Shown one piece after another: positions 8,038-16,113 of a stretch of 24,152 nt of DNA. The first letter of the stretch is position 1. The number at the start of each line of letters is the position of its first letter. Location: positions 1 to 24,152 of the forward strand of contig DVEP01000014.1 of NCBI GenBank assembly GCA_015655975.1, read 5' to 3'. Position numbers and translations under genes: made by a program. Under the pieces are notes generated by a model. The model ran no database searches and was not told the origin of the DNA. It worked only from the letters and a program-made list of their open reading frames with translations. The DNA comes from Eubacterium sp. Its GTDB lineage: Bacteria; Bacillota; Clostridia; Oscillospirales; Acutalibacteraceae.

Positions 8038-9232
8038 CTTCACAAACCTCTGTAACATTACAATTAACTTTTCCGTCTGCAAAAGTAACGGTAATATTGT
8101 CGTTTAAACCGATATTTTTTACAGATTTCAAACAGCCGTTTTCGTTTGAAGCAATAGTATAGCCTCTTGCCAAGACAGACAAAGGGCTCAAAATATCTAA
8201 CTGCCTGCAAACAGCCGAAAAATCTTTTGATTTGTTGCTTATAAATAAATTATATGATTTTTTTAAATTTTCTTCAAGTTTAAATAATCTATCCGAAACA
8301 GTATCAATAACCGAGTCGAAATTATTCAAAACATCTTTTTGGGACAAAATATCCACTCTTTGTATCTCATTGCTGATTTTATCGTTTATGTTGTTCAGCA
8401 ATGAATTTTTACAATTTTGTATAAAATCAAATTCTGCGTTTTTATCAGGAACAACCAATTCGGCGGCAGCACTCGGAGTAGGCGCTCTTAAATCAGCAAC
8501 AAAATCGCAAATAGTATAGTCTGTTTCGTGTCCTACCGCAGATACAACAGGAATATTGCATTTATAAACAGATTCTGCTACTTCTTCCGAGTTAAAAGCA
8601 GACAGGTCTTCTAAACTTCCGCCGCCTCTTCCTACAATTATGACATCAATATCTTCTCTCTTGTCAAGCAATGAAATTGCGTTTACAATTTCTGAAACAG
8701 CGTTTACACCTTGAACAGATGCAGGTGAAAACACAATTTCCGCAAGAGGAAAACGCCTTGAAGTAACATTGACTATATCATGAAAAGCGGCTCCTACGGG
8801 TGAAGTAACCACGCCTATTTTCTGCGGTCTTTTCGGTATTTCTTTTTTAATTTCCGAGTCGAAATATCCTTTTTTGTAAAGTTTTTCTTTCAACTGTTCA
8901 AAAGCAAGACTCATAGCGCCTATACCGTCAGGCTGAATTTCATCTGCATACAACTGATATACTCCGTCTCTGTCGTAAACAGAAACTCTGCCTCTGCAAA
9001 TGACGCTCATACCGTCTGTCAGGTCAAATTTCAGCCTCTGAGCATTCCAGGAAAACATTACGCATTTCAACTGAGATTTATCATCTTTAAGCGAGAAATA
9101 CAAATGTCCGCTTTTATAGTAATTCTTAAAATTTGTAATTTCTCCGCTTATATAAATATTGTTTAAATTACTGTCTGAGTCAATTATAGATTTTAAATAA
9201 GTATTAACCTGAGTAACGGTAATTACCTGCAT
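8018..9232 (-). CDS. xseA: Exodeoxyribonuclease VII large subunit
   Basis: XseA is the catalytic subunit of exonuclease VII. The 404 residues show an N-terminal OB-fold (about 1-105, beginning ITVTQVNTYLKSII and including ISGEITNFKNYYKSGHLYFSLKD) and then the catalytic domain. The catalytic domain has VGRGGGSLEDLSAFN, SAVGHETDYTICDFVADLRAPTPSAAAE and a coiled-coil C-terminal part. The start at 9232 shares one base with the preceding stop (TAATG). All hallmark motifs are intact. Confidence 0.97.
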   Translation of the reverse strand: MQVITVTQVNTYLKSIIDSDSNLNNIYISGEITNFKNYYKSGHLYFSLKDDKSQLKCVMFSWNAQRLKFDLTDGMSVICRGRVSVYDRDGVYQLYADEIQPDGIGAMSLAFEQLKEKLYKKGYFDSEIKKEIPKRPQKIGVVTSPVGAAFHDIVNVTSRRFPLAEIVFSPASVQGVNAVSEIVNAISLLDKREDIDVIIVGRGGGSLEDLSAFNSEEVAESVYKCNIPVVSAVGHETDYTICDFVADLRAPTPSAAAELVVPDKNAEFDFIQNCKNSLLNNINDKISNEIQRVDILSQKDVLNNFDSVIDTVSDRLFKLEENLKKSYNLFISNKSKDFSAVCRQLDILSPLSVLARGYTIASNENGCLKSVKNIGLNDNITVTFADGKVNCNVTEVCEDEKDEI

Positions 9233-10155
9233 TATTTTTTACCTCGCTTAAGCCACGCATAAACTGCTGTGCCGACAGCATTATCACAAGAAAATTCAGG
9301 TTTTGCAAACAATACGGAATAATTGTCCTTAAAATACTTTGAAATTAAAGAATTGCTCATCACTCCGCCTGCAAAAATTATATTATTATTTTTATATTTA
9401 TCAACGGCAAAAAGCATCATCTGCTCTAATGAATATTTAATATATTCCAATACAAATTTTGCAACATCGCATTCATTTACGCCTTGTTCAATCATTTTCA
9501 GCGCTTTATTTTCGACACCGCTCAATGAACAATTTCCGTCTGTAACAGTCGGTTTAATTTTAAATTCAGCCGCTGATTTAGATGCGAGTTCATCAATCTT
9601 TTTTCCGCACGGAAAATCATATCCCAACTTAACGCCTATTCTGTCAATAAGCTGACCTGCTTTTAAATCGGATGAAGACGCAACAATTTCTGCGCTTATT
9701 ATATTCTCATCATCAGGTTTGACAAGAATTAAATCCGTAGTCCCTCCCGATATATGAAAAGCCAAAAATTCATCTTTTAAAAAGTCAAAAGCAGACGCAG
9801 AATATACAGCCGAAAGAATATGACCTATTTGATGTGAAGTTTCAAAGCATTCGCAATTCAAAACTTTTGATATTGATTTTGCAACAGAAGTTCCTGCCAA
9901 AAAACAAGGCATATAACTGCCCTCAATATTTCTCGGCTTTGAACTTACGGCTACAGCCTCTATATTCTCTTCTATGTTAAGTTGTTCAAAAATAATCGGT
10001 AAATTCACTGTATGCTGAAACAATGCGTTGCTTTGTCTTAAACCTCGCTCGCCTTTTTTTACACTCAGCATAATTTTTTTGTTTGCGACAACATTTTCAC
10101 CGTCAAACAATGCAACCGATGTTGTATAGTTGCTTGTGTCTATACCTAAAAACAT
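9232..10155 (-). CDS. TsaD/Gcp-like (peptidase M22 family) protein, probable TsaD paralogue
   Basis: The protein has the ASKHA fold of TsaD/Kae1/Gcp, with 307 residues against about 340 for TsaD. It opens GIDTSNYTTSVAL and carries HQIGH (His108 and His112), SGGTTDLIL (136-144), AGGVMSNS and a C-terminal CDNAVGTA. The two His and Asp291 line up with the metal ligands of TsaD. TsaD proper makes the N6-threonylcarbamoyl group on tRNAs reading ANN codons. This copy differs from the usual HMEGH and SGGHT motifs (HQIGH, SGGTT), so I read it as a clostridial paralogue rather than the canonical enzyme; its substrate is unknown. It lies 2 bases after nusB and overlaps xseA by one base, in the place Bacillus uses for folD. 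If no other tsaD exists in the genome it could be the only one. Confidence 0.75.
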   Translation of the reverse strand: MFLGIDTSNYTTSVALFDGENVVANKKIMLSVKKGERGLRQSNALFQHTVNLPIIFEQLNIEENIEAVAVSSKPRNIEGSYMPCFLAGTSVAKSISKVLNCECFETSHQIGHILSAVYSASAFDFLKDEFLAFHISGGTTDLILVKPDDENIISAEIVASSSDLKAGQLIDRIGVKLGYDFPCGKKIDELASKSAAEFKIKPTVTDGNCSLSGVENKALKMIEQGVNECDVAKFVLEYIKYSLEQMMLFAVDKYKNNNIIFAGGVMSNSLISKYFKDNYSVLFAKPEFSCDNAVGTAVYAWLKRGKK

Positions 10156-10157
10156 TG

Positions 10158-10550
10158 TTACAAACTCCTGATATATGAGCCTAAAATACCGTTTATAAAT
10201 GAAGCGTCTTGTGTTGTTGCGTATTTTTTAGCCAACTCTACACATTCGTTTACAGAAACTTCAGACGGTACATCTGAGATATGGTCAATTTCAAAAAACG
10301 CCACTCTTAATAAAGCGAGGTCTATTTTTGAAATTCTGTTTATTTTCCAGCCGTTTGAAAAATTTGATATTTTTTCATCTATTTCATTTTGTAAAGATGT
10401 TACGCCGTCTAATATTATTTTGGCGTAGTCGCAAACTTTCTCTTCAAAATTATCATTGTAAATTTCAACGAGTTCTTCATTGTCAATCGTAGAAAATATT
10501 TTTTCAAAAACAAGAATAAACGCTTGTTCCCTTTGTTCTGCTCTTTTCAA
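10158..10550 (-). CDS. nusB: Transcription antitermination factor NusB
   Basis: NusB with NusE (S10) binds boxA RNA and supports antitermination, mainly of rRNA operons. The 130 residues are all-alpha and include the N-terminal KRAEQREQAFILVFE and the C-terminal VSVNECVELAKKYATTQDASFINGILGSYI, both diagnostic. The start codon is TTG at 10550: GGAGG lies ten bases upstream (10561-10565) and no in-frame ATG precedes the conserved N-terminus. It is the first gene of the long housekeeping operon and follows the asp23 terminator. Confidence 0.93.
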   Translation of the reverse strand: MKRAEQREQAFILVFEKIFSTIDNEELVEIYNDNFEEKVCDYAKIILDGVTSLQNEIDEKISNFSNGWKINRISKIDLALLRVAFFEIDHISDVPSEVSVNECVELAKKYATTQDASFINGILGSYIRSL

Positions 10551-10570
10551 TATATCTTGTCCTCCGTAAA

Positions 10571-10600
10571 AATAAATAAAATCGAAATAAGTATTGTTAA
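10571..10600 (-). promoter_or_regulatory. Weak candidate sigma-A promoter for the nusB-tyrS operon
   Basis: On the minus strand TTAACA (10595-10600) lies 18 bases before TTTATT (10571-10576), just ahead of the nusB ribosome binding site. The -10 is poor and the -35 touches the T-run of the asp23 terminator. No better promoter is visible in the 88-base gap, so read-through from asp23 may also supply this operon. Confidence 0.25.
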
Positions 10601-10631
10601 AAACAAAAAACCGGTCGCATTACGGCCGGTT
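10599..10631 (-). terminator. Rho-independent terminator after asp23
   Basis: On the minus strand an 8-bp stem, AACCGGCC (10624-10631) with GACCGGTT (10609-10616, one G-T pair), has a 7-base loop and is followed by TTTTTTGTTT. It starts just after the asp23 stop and separates that gene from the nusB operon. Confidence 0.88.
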
Positions 10632-10638
10632 GAAAATA

Positions 10639-11031
10639 TCATTCTTCAGTTTCGGTAGGTTCATCTTGCACAATCTCGGTATCAAAGTCAATTCCGGCAA
10701 TGATTACATTGACTTTTGATACTTTTTTGCCTGTCATTGTGGTAACAGAGTCTTTGACATTTGTTTGAATATCAGAAGCAACGGACACAATTTTGTAGCC
10801 CGGTTTCATATTTACATATATGCTCACTTCAATATCTTCGCCATTGTCCTTAATTCTAACAGGACTTGTCAATTTCAAACTGCCTTTTTTTATTGTTTCT
10901 ACAACATCAAGCGGTTTTGTTGAAAGACTTGAAACACCCTCAACATCTTTTGCCGCATTTATAGCAATAGACATTACAACTTCTTCTGAAATAACAAGTT
11001 CGCCGAGATTTGTATCTGATTTAATTTCCAT
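10639..11031 (-). CDS. Asp23/Gls24 family protein (YqhY-like)
   Basis: This is a cytoplasmic Asp23/Gls24-family protein of 130 residues. It contains the family pattern LGELVISEEVVMSIAINAAKDVEGVSSL, then a KP-rich stretch, VSIYVNMKPGYKIVSVASDIQTNVKDSVTTMTG and VNVIIAGIDFD, plus an acidic tail. Its place between spoIIIAH and nusB matches Bacillus yqhY, whose product affects acetyl-CoA carboxylase. The accBC genes that sit beside it in Bacillus are absent here. AAAGGAGG precedes the ATG. It has its own promoter and terminator and so appears to be expressed independently of both neighbours. Confidence 0.88.
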   Translation of the reverse strand: MEIKSDTNLGELVISEEVVMSIAINAAKDVEGVSSLSTKPLDVVETIKKGSLKLTSPVRIKDNGEDIEVSIYVNMKPGYKIVSVASDIQTNVKDSVTTMTGKKVSKVNVIIAGIDFDTEIVQDEPTETEE

Positions 11032-11058
11032 GGATACGCCTCCTTTATTTTGAACATA

Positions 11059-11087
11059 ATTATATCACTAATTTTTGCTAAATACAA
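11059..11087 (-). promoter_or_regulatory. Sigma-A promoter of asp23
   Basis: On the minus strand the -35 TTGTAT (11082-11087) is 17 bases from a perfect -10 TATAAT (11059-11064). The -10 is preceded by TGA, giving an extended -10. It sits in the 87-base gap after spoIIIAH, about 28 bases before the asp23 ATG. Confidence 0.8.
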
Positions 11088-11118
11088 GAATAAATTATAT
11101 CTTTAATTTTTAATTAAT

Positions 11119-11937
11119 TTATTTTGATTGTATGATTGAAATATTTTCATAGGAGCAGCCGAGCTGGTCTATGGCAATTTCTTTGATTTGCAAAACAGTT
11201 TTATCTTCTAATTTTTCCGAATCTACAACTATTTGAACATTTTGTCCGTCATCACTGACTATTGCCAAACAGTTTTTAATTCCTTTTGCCTTTACAAGTG
11301 TTTCTATTTTGTTTTCTATTGTGATATATGTTGAGATTTTGTTAATCTTTTCATTTGCTTCTTTTTTTGACGCCTCTGAAACATTGCTGTTTTTAGCAAT
11401 AGATTTCAAATTTTCAAGCGCTTCGTCTCGTGCTTTTTGTCTTTCTACTCTTGCGGACGAAAAGTATTCGTTTTGAGTTGTTGGCTCAGTAGTAGCGTCA
11501 ACATAAGTCGCTTCCCCTATCGTTTTATTTTTATCTGTAATCGAAGATAAAACAGGTTTAACAGTTTTTGACAGGTCGCTTTTTTCCCAATACCAATTTC
11601 CGACTACACCTACCGCCAAAATCAAAATCATTACGGAAACGGTTGTTCTGAACTTTTTGTTTTTTGATGAACTCTTTTTGCTTTTGACTTCGTCATTCAA
11701 AATAATTTCGCTTATATCGTTTTCGCTGTCAAAGTCAAGTTTTTGTTCTTCTTTTTTTCTTTCGGATTTTTCTTTCGGATTTTCAATTTCAACATTTTCC
11801 GTTACGGGTTTTATACTTTCTTCAATATCTGTTTTTTCATTTTCAACATCGTCAGAAGCGCCTACTTTCAGTTTTTTAAACAAACCTTTTTCTTTGTTTT
11901 CTGCCTCGAGATTTTTAAGTTGTTCATTAAAATTCAT
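11119..11937 (-). CDS. spoIIIAH: Stage III sporulation protein AH
   Basis: SpoIIIAH is the mother-cell partner of forespore SpoIIQ; its periplasmic EscJ/YscJ-like domain forms rings in the channel between the two cells. The C-terminal half is typical: YFSSARVERQKARDEALENLKSI, then a ring-building domain to the end. One membrane span lies at about residues 98-115 (VSVMILILAVGVVGNWYW). Before it is an unusually long, highly charged N-terminal region of about 97 residues on the mother-cell side, where the Bacillus protein has only a few residues. I chose the ATG at 11937 because GGGTGA lies just upstream. A GTG at 11946 would add three residues. It is the last gene of the operon. Confidence 0.92.
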   Translation of the reverse strand: MNFNEQLKNLEAENKEKGLFKKLKVGASDDVENEKTDIEESIKPVTENVEIENPKEKSERKKEEQKLDFDSENDISEIILNDEVKSKKSSSKNKKFRTTVSVMILILAVGVVGNWYWEKSDLSKTVKPVLSSITDKNKTIGEATYVDATTEPTTQNEYFSSARVERQKARDEALENLKSIAKNSNVSEASKKEANEKINKISTYITIENKIETLVKAKGIKNCLAIVSDDGQNVQIVVDSEKLEDKTVLQIKEIAIDQLGCSYENISIIQSK

Positions 11938-11953
11938 ATTATTCACCCATTAC

Positions 11954-12475
11954 TTAATTATTTTTTATTTTGGAAACGGATATTCGATTTGCCGAAATAT
12001 TGAACAATGCCGTAACACTGTTTACAATTTTTTCCTTTGTATGTATATCGTCTCCGCCGTCGCAAACAACAGCAACGCCTTTAACTTCAGGAAAATATTG
12101 TTTTATTAAAATCGGATTGTCTCCGTTTTCACCGTCATAAATTACATAATCACTTTCATACTCTGCTTTCTTTTCATCTGTTTTTTCGGTACTGTTTTGA
12201 GCGTAAACATTTTCATTTGTATCACTGAGTGTAATCATTATTTCGCAGTTGCCGACACCGTCGATAGAAGAAATAACATTTGTTAATTCATCTTCCAGCT
12301 GATTTTTATATTCATTCCAGTCCTGCGTTTCAACACTCTCGCATTTTTCTTTCTTTTGAGTCGGAAATATACTTGTACCTGCTATCAACAGCATTCCGAC
12401 AAGACCGAGAGCAACAATGATTTTCAGCCTGTTATTTGAATTTAAAACGAAGTTTTTAATTTTTTCCATATTCAT
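11954..12475 (-). CDS. spoIIIAG: Stage III sporulation protein AG
   Basis: SpoIIIAG forms the large ring of the SpoIIIA channel through a periplasmic ring-building domain. The protein has 173 residues (the Bacillus protein is longer), with one membrane span at about 18-36 (LKIIVALGLVGMLLIAGTSIF). The domain then includes LEDELTNVISSIDGVGNCEIMITLSDTNENVYA and a second half GVAVVCDGGDDIHTKEKIVNSVTALFNISANRISV. The insertion between the halves is acidic and low in complexity. It starts two bases after the spoIIIAF stop; a second in-frame ATG at 12469 is possible. Confidence 0.93.
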   Translation of the reverse strand: MNMEKIKNFVLNSNNRLKIIVALGLVGMLLIAGTSIFPTQKKEKCESVETQDWNEYKNQLEDELTNVISSIDGVGNCEIMITLSDTNENVYAQNSTEKTDEKKAEYESDYVIYDGENGDNPILIKQYFPEVKGVAVVCDGGDDIHTKEKIVNSVTALFNISANRISVSKIKNN

Positions 12476-12477
12476 TA

Positions 12478-12942
12478 CTATTCTTCACCGCTCAAAATTA
12501 TTTCTGCGTTTATACCGAGTTTTTCTTTTATTATTTTATTTACTGTTTCTTTGCTGTATTCCGACGGAATCGTTACGCTTATTTTTTCGGCAGTAATCTC
12601 ATTGTTTTTCATAGTTGCGTGAACTTCAACTTCTGTATTATGTATATCGTTTTCTTCCAACAAATTTAAAATTGTTTTTTTCAGGCTTTTTTCTGCCAAC
12701 TCAACACTCGTTTCATTGTAGTCCTCTGAAATATCGTTTGACTGCGATTTTAAAGACGGCTTGTTTTTTATATCGGCAAAATCAAATTGTGTAACAGGCA
12801 AAATAAATGATATGAAAATAAACACTGCTATTATCATTTTCATAGTTTTCCCCATAGATGATTTCGGCACAAGCAACGAAAAAACAGTCGCAAGCAAAAC
12901 GGTCAGACAAATTGAAAGTGTCCACATTTTTATGAAATCCAT
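12478..12942 (-). CDS. spoIIIAF: Stage III sporulation protein AF
   Basis: SpoIIIAF is a membrane component of the SpoIIIA complex with a periplasmic ring-building-like domain. The 154 residues begin with two membrane spans (about 5-25 and 34-52), followed by a polar region with LAEKSLKKTILNLLEENDI and a small alpha/beta domain (EVEVHATMKNNEITAEKISVTIP). It is shorter than Bacillus SpoIIIAF, as is common in clostridia. The call relies on this domain layout and on its place between AE and AG. Confidence 0.9.
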   Translation of the reverse strand: MDFIKMWTLSICLTVLLATVFSLLVPKSSMGKTMKMIIAVFIFISFILPVTQFDFADIKNKPSLKSQSNDISEDYNETSVELAEKSLKKTILNLLEENDIHNTEVEVHATMKNNEITAEKISVTIPSEYSKETVNKIIKEKLGINAEIILSGEE

Positions 12943-12961
12943 ATTTTACATACACCTTTAT

Positions 12962-14086
12962 CTAAACTTGATTTTTAGTTGCAATTAAAATACCGAAAGA
13001 TATGATAGTTGTAACCATTGACAATATCAAAATGACTAATATCAACAACAAAACACTTTGAAAAGTTTTAATTATCACACTGACGCTTTTGTCTTCAAAC
13101 ATTTCGGAAACAACAGAACAAACAGACAGACAGATTTTCCAAATGACAACATCAAAAAGCGCAGGCAGAAAAATCAAAAATATAAGTATTATACCTACAA
13201 TACCCACACTGCTTTTAATAAGAGACGAATAACTTTGTATTGACAATAAGCCTTCGCTTATGGCAGAACCTATAACAGGAACAATAGAATTTATCGCAAA
13301 CCTTGCGGAACGCAAACCCAAGGCGTCTGCCCTTGAAGCAACGGCGGTTTTAATTGACAAAATCGACACAAAAACAGTAGCGCATACAGATATGCCGACG
13401 GTAATATATTTCTTTATCGTATTAGTTACAGCAGTTAAGTGCAATTCAGGTCGTATTCCGTTGGCAATTCCAAGCGCTAAATAACAATTCACAACAGGCA
13501 CAAACAAATTGCCCGAAAGGAAATTCAAAAACTGTGCCAAACCAAGAAGTAAAGCATTTGTAGAAAATGTAGTTACAACACTGCCGGATGTAGCAATGAT
13601 TAAAGCAAATACAGGTACAAATCCCACAATGAAATCTGCGCACATTTTCACTGTAGCAGACGACAAGGTTATGGCGGAACTGATTTTTACACTGATGATA
13701 ACTGCAATGATAACACCTGAGCAGGCTGAAAAAATGTTTGACAGCATTTCATCTTTTACGGAAACTTTCATACTTTGAACCAAAGCAGAAAATAAAACTA
13801 AAACTATTATTTCAAAGCAGACTTTCACAGGACCTTCAAATCTGCCCTGAACAATATCTTTTAACGAGTTGATTATTTTTTCAGGCGTCAATTCCAAAAT
13901 ACTGTTGAAATCAAAATCATCAATTCCGAGTTCTTCCAAAATTTTTACTGCTTCTTCAGGCGCATTTTCAAATACCGAATCAGCGTTAAACTCTTTTAAA
14001 TACTCGGAGTATTCGTCTGCAAAAGCGTAAAACGGAGTCAACAGACAAAATATTAAAACCGACAGAAATATAAAAATCTTTTTCAT
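12962..14086 (-). CDS. spoIIIAE: Stage III sporulation protein AE
   Basis: SpoIIIAE is the large polytopic protein of the SpoIIIA complex, with 374 residues here. A signal peptide (MKKIFIFLSVLIFCLLTPFYAFA, probably cut after Ala23) is followed by an amphipathic domain and several membrane spans from about residue 90 to the end. ALIIATSGSVVTTFSTNALLLGLAQFLN and NSIVPVIGSAISEGLLSIQSYSSLIKSSVGI are strongly conserved in the family. The ATG overlaps the end of spoIIIAD by four bases. Confidence 0.95.
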   Translation of the reverse strand: MKKIFIFLSVLIFCLLTPFYAFADEYSEYLKEFNADSVFENAPEEAVKILEELGIDDFDFNSILELTPEKIINSLKDIVQGRFEGPVKVCFEIIVLVLFSALVQSMKVSVKDEMLSNIFSACSGVIIAVIISVKISSAITLSSATVKMCADFIVGFVPVFALIIATSGSVVTTFSTNALLLGLAQFLNFLSGNLFVPVVNCYLALGIANGIRPELHLTAVTNTIKKYITVGISVCATVFVSILSIKTAVASRADALGLRSARFAINSIVPVIGSAISEGLLSIQSYSSLIKSSVGIVGIILIFLIFLPALFDVVIWKICLSVCSVVSEMFEDKSVSVIIKTFQSVLLLILVILILSMVTTIISFGILIATKNQV

Positions 14087-14463
14087 TTTACAATCCCCGA
14101 AATTATGTTTACCAAGGTTTCAAATAACGGCATCATCATTGCTATTATGGTTACTTTTGCGCCTGTTTCAACTATCGTTGACATAGCTTTTTCACCTGCG
14201 TCAATGCACATATCCGAAACAATTTGTGTAATGATGCAAATTCCCAATGTTTTAATCATCAACTTAATATATGAATATGTATATGAAAAGTCGGAAGCCA
14301 AACTTGAAACTTTGCTTACAATGCTGAAAAAGTCTTCAGCAATCATTAAAAATACAAACACACAGCCCGCTATTGAAATTAAAACAGAATACATAGAATT
14401 GTATTTTTTCAATACAACTGCAAGCAAAACAGTTACAATACAAAAAACAACTATTTTAATCAT
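14083..14463 (-). CDS. spoIIIAD: Stage III sporulation protein AD
   Basis: SpoIIIAD is a small membrane protein of the SpoIIIA complex, here 126 residues with about four membrane spans. The segments YSYIKLMIKTLGICIITQIVSDMCIDAGEKAMSTIVETGAKVTIIAMMMPLFETL are characteristic. Its start overlaps the spoIIIAC stop by four bases (ATGA), and its stop overlaps spoIIIAE in the same way. SpoIIIAC and SpoIIIAD resemble each other, and both are part of the membrane platform. Confidence 0.94.
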   Translation of the reverse strand: MIKIVVFCIVTVLLAVVLKKYNSMYSVLISIAGCVFVFLMIAEDFFSIVSKVSSLASDFSYTYSYIKLMIKTLGICIITQIVSDMCIDAGEKAMSTIVETGAKVTIIAMMMPLFETLVNIISGIVK

Positions 14464-14654
14464 AAATCGAACAACGACTTCACTGTTGAAAACAGTTCGC
14501 TTATTTCAGGTATGAGCATCATTAAAACAACGATTACACCTGCAAGCGTTGTCAACATTGCCTGGTCTTCTCTTCCGCTTCTGATTAATAATTGGTTTAA
14601 AACTGCAACTATAATTCCTATTGCTGCAATTTTAAAAATAAAATCTGCACTCAT
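14460..14654 (-). CDS. spoIIIAC: Stage III sporulation protein AC
   Basis: This is a small protein of 64 residues with two membrane spans (about 6-23 and 34-52) and the conserved stretch IAAIGIIVAVLNQLLIRSGREDQAMLTTLAGVIVVLMML. The ATG at 14654 is chosen because GGAGG lies five bases upstream. A TTG at 14666 that would lengthen the protein is itself part of that ribosome binding site. It is followed directly by spoIIIAD. Confidence 0.94.
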   Translation of the reverse strand: MSADFIFKIAAIGIIVAVLNQLLIRSGREDQAMLTTLAGVIVVLMMLIPEISELFSTVKSLFDL

Positions 14655-14670
14655 TTTGTCCTCCAAAATT

Positions 14671-15162
14671 TTAAATAAAGATAATCGCTATTGCAATTCC
14701 GCCCAAAACACCGAAAGAAACACACAATTTAGATAATCTTTTTTCCTCATTTTCATAGAATTCGAGCCTTTTTTTCATTTTACTTCGATATGATTTAATA
14801 TAACTTATTTGCGTGTTTATATCTGTGCTTCCGAGAAAAAGCACAAAATCTTTTAAAAGCAACAAATCCTTTTCACATATATCAGACCTGCCGTTTTCAA
14901 GAGATTTGCAAAAAGATTTATAAAAAGGCATATCAAAGTCAATATTATTTAAGAAACGCAAATATTTAAAATCACTGCATTTCGGAAGTTTTTTAAACAC
15001 ATCGGCTAAATCAGTCATATTGTAGTTCATTTCAATTTCTATAAGTTCACTCATAGTTATTAATTCTTTTGCAATTTCGCACCGTTTTTTCAATTTTTCA
15101 GAAAAATAAATTCCTGTCATTGTCGTTGCCGTTATCAAAAGAATTGCGCCTGTCAATTTCAT
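14671..15162 (-). CDS. spoIIIAB: Stage III sporulation protein AB
   Basis: SpoIIIAB resembles GspF-type proteins of type II secretion and works with the ATPase SpoIIIAA. The 163 residues have an N-terminal span (KLTGAILLITATTMTGIYFS), a helical cytoplasmic middle with the KKRCEIAKELITMSELIEIEM pattern, and a C-terminal span (VSFGVLGGIAIAIIFI). The start at 15162, with GAGG before it, gives the N-terminus expected for the family and lies 65 bases inside spoIIIAA. That is a longer overlap than usual for this pair. Confidence 0.93.
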   Translation of the reverse strand: MKLTGAILLITATTMTGIYFSEKLKKRCEIAKELITMSELIEIEMNYNMTDLADVFKKLPKCSDFKYLRFLNNIDFDMPFYKSFCKSLENGRSDICEKDLLLLKDFVLFLGSTDINTQISYIKSYRSKMKKRLEFYENEEKRLSKLCVSFGVLGGIAIAIIFI

Positions 15163-16087
15163 TTAAAACCTCTTTACACTCAACAATGAGCATCTCTTTT
15201 TGATTTCCGCTCAATAAAATCATATATTTGAACTCGTTGAATTTCAGTAATTCACGCAACAGTTTCTTGTCAAGCAAATCGTCCTCGCTTCCGATATGTA
15301 CCGACACTGCAAAAGATACTCCTGAAGCGAAACCTTTTGATATTGCTTCTATTTCTTTTTTCTTTGTTATTTCATCGCAAACTATCAACTGCGGAGACAG
15401 CGTCCGTATTGCGATGTCAATAGCGTCTTCTTTTGAAAAATAAGAAAGAACATCGCAATTTATACCTGTTTCAAGTTCAAAATCACTGCCCATTGAGGCA
15501 AATTCTCCTCTTTCATCCGTTATGCAAACTTTCAAATATTTACTGTTAAACCCGCTTGAAACCTGATAGGCAATATCTCTGAGCACAGTAGTTTTGCCGC
15601 TGCACGGAGGACCTGAAATGATGATACTCGGGAAACTGTTTTTATAAATACTTTTTAAAATAGGTACAGAGCATCTGTCAATTTGTCTGGCTACTCTGAA
15701 ATTTAAAGAAGTAATGTTTTTCACGCCTGTTATTTCACCGTCTTTAATGATTGCAGACGAACAAATTCCCACTCTGTTCCCGCCTTTTACCGTTACAAAA
15801 CCGTTTTTCAATTCGGATAGACTGCTGTAAACAGAATAGTTGCAAAACTTCAAAAAGTTTTCATTGATTATTCTTTCATCTGTGAAAAATGTGTTTTCTT
15901 CAATATCTTTTGTCAGCAAACCGTTTTTGCTTAAAAAATATGAATTATTTCCTGAACAAAGAATGAGAGGTTTATTCTTTCTCATTCTGATTTCTGTTAT
16001 TTTTCTCATATTTGTACAGGAAACTTTAAGCAAAACTTCACAAACTTCATCGGTAAAACTTTTTGCGGATAAAATAAAACTTTGCAT
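15098..16087 (-). CDS. spoIIIAA: Stage III sporulation protein AA (ATPase)
   Basis: SpoIIIAA is the cytoplasmic, secretion-type AAA+ ATPase that powers the SpoIIIA channel from the mother cell. The 329 residues include Walker A GPPCSGKT (159-166), the DERGEFA segment and a Walker B-like PQLIVCDEI. The N-terminal domain has ITEIRMRKNKPLIL, typical of the family. AAGGAG lies a few bases before the ATG. It is the first gene of the operon. The last 20 or so residues (NSFDNGNDNDRNLFF) are polar and encoded by DNA that also codes for the start of SpoIIIAB, so they may be dispensable. Confidence 0.95.
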   Translation of the reverse strand: MQSFILSAKSFTDEVCEVLLKVSCTNMRKITEIRMRKNKPLILCSGNNSYFLSKNGLLTKDIEENTFFTDERIINENFLKFCNYSVYSSLSELKNGFVTVKGGNRVGICSSAIIKDGEITGVKNITSLNFRVARQIDRCSVPILKSIYKNSFPSIIISGPPCSGKTTVLRDIAYQVSSGFNSKYLKVCITDERGEFASMGSDFELETGINCDVLSYFSKEDAIDIAIRTLSPQLIVCDEITKKKEIEAISKGFASGVSFAVSVHIGSEDDLLDKKLLRELLKFNEFKYMILLSGNQKEMLIVECKEVLNEIDRRNSFDNGNDNDRNLFF

Positions 16088-16113
16088 CTTTACTCCTTAT
16101 TAAACCTATGTAT

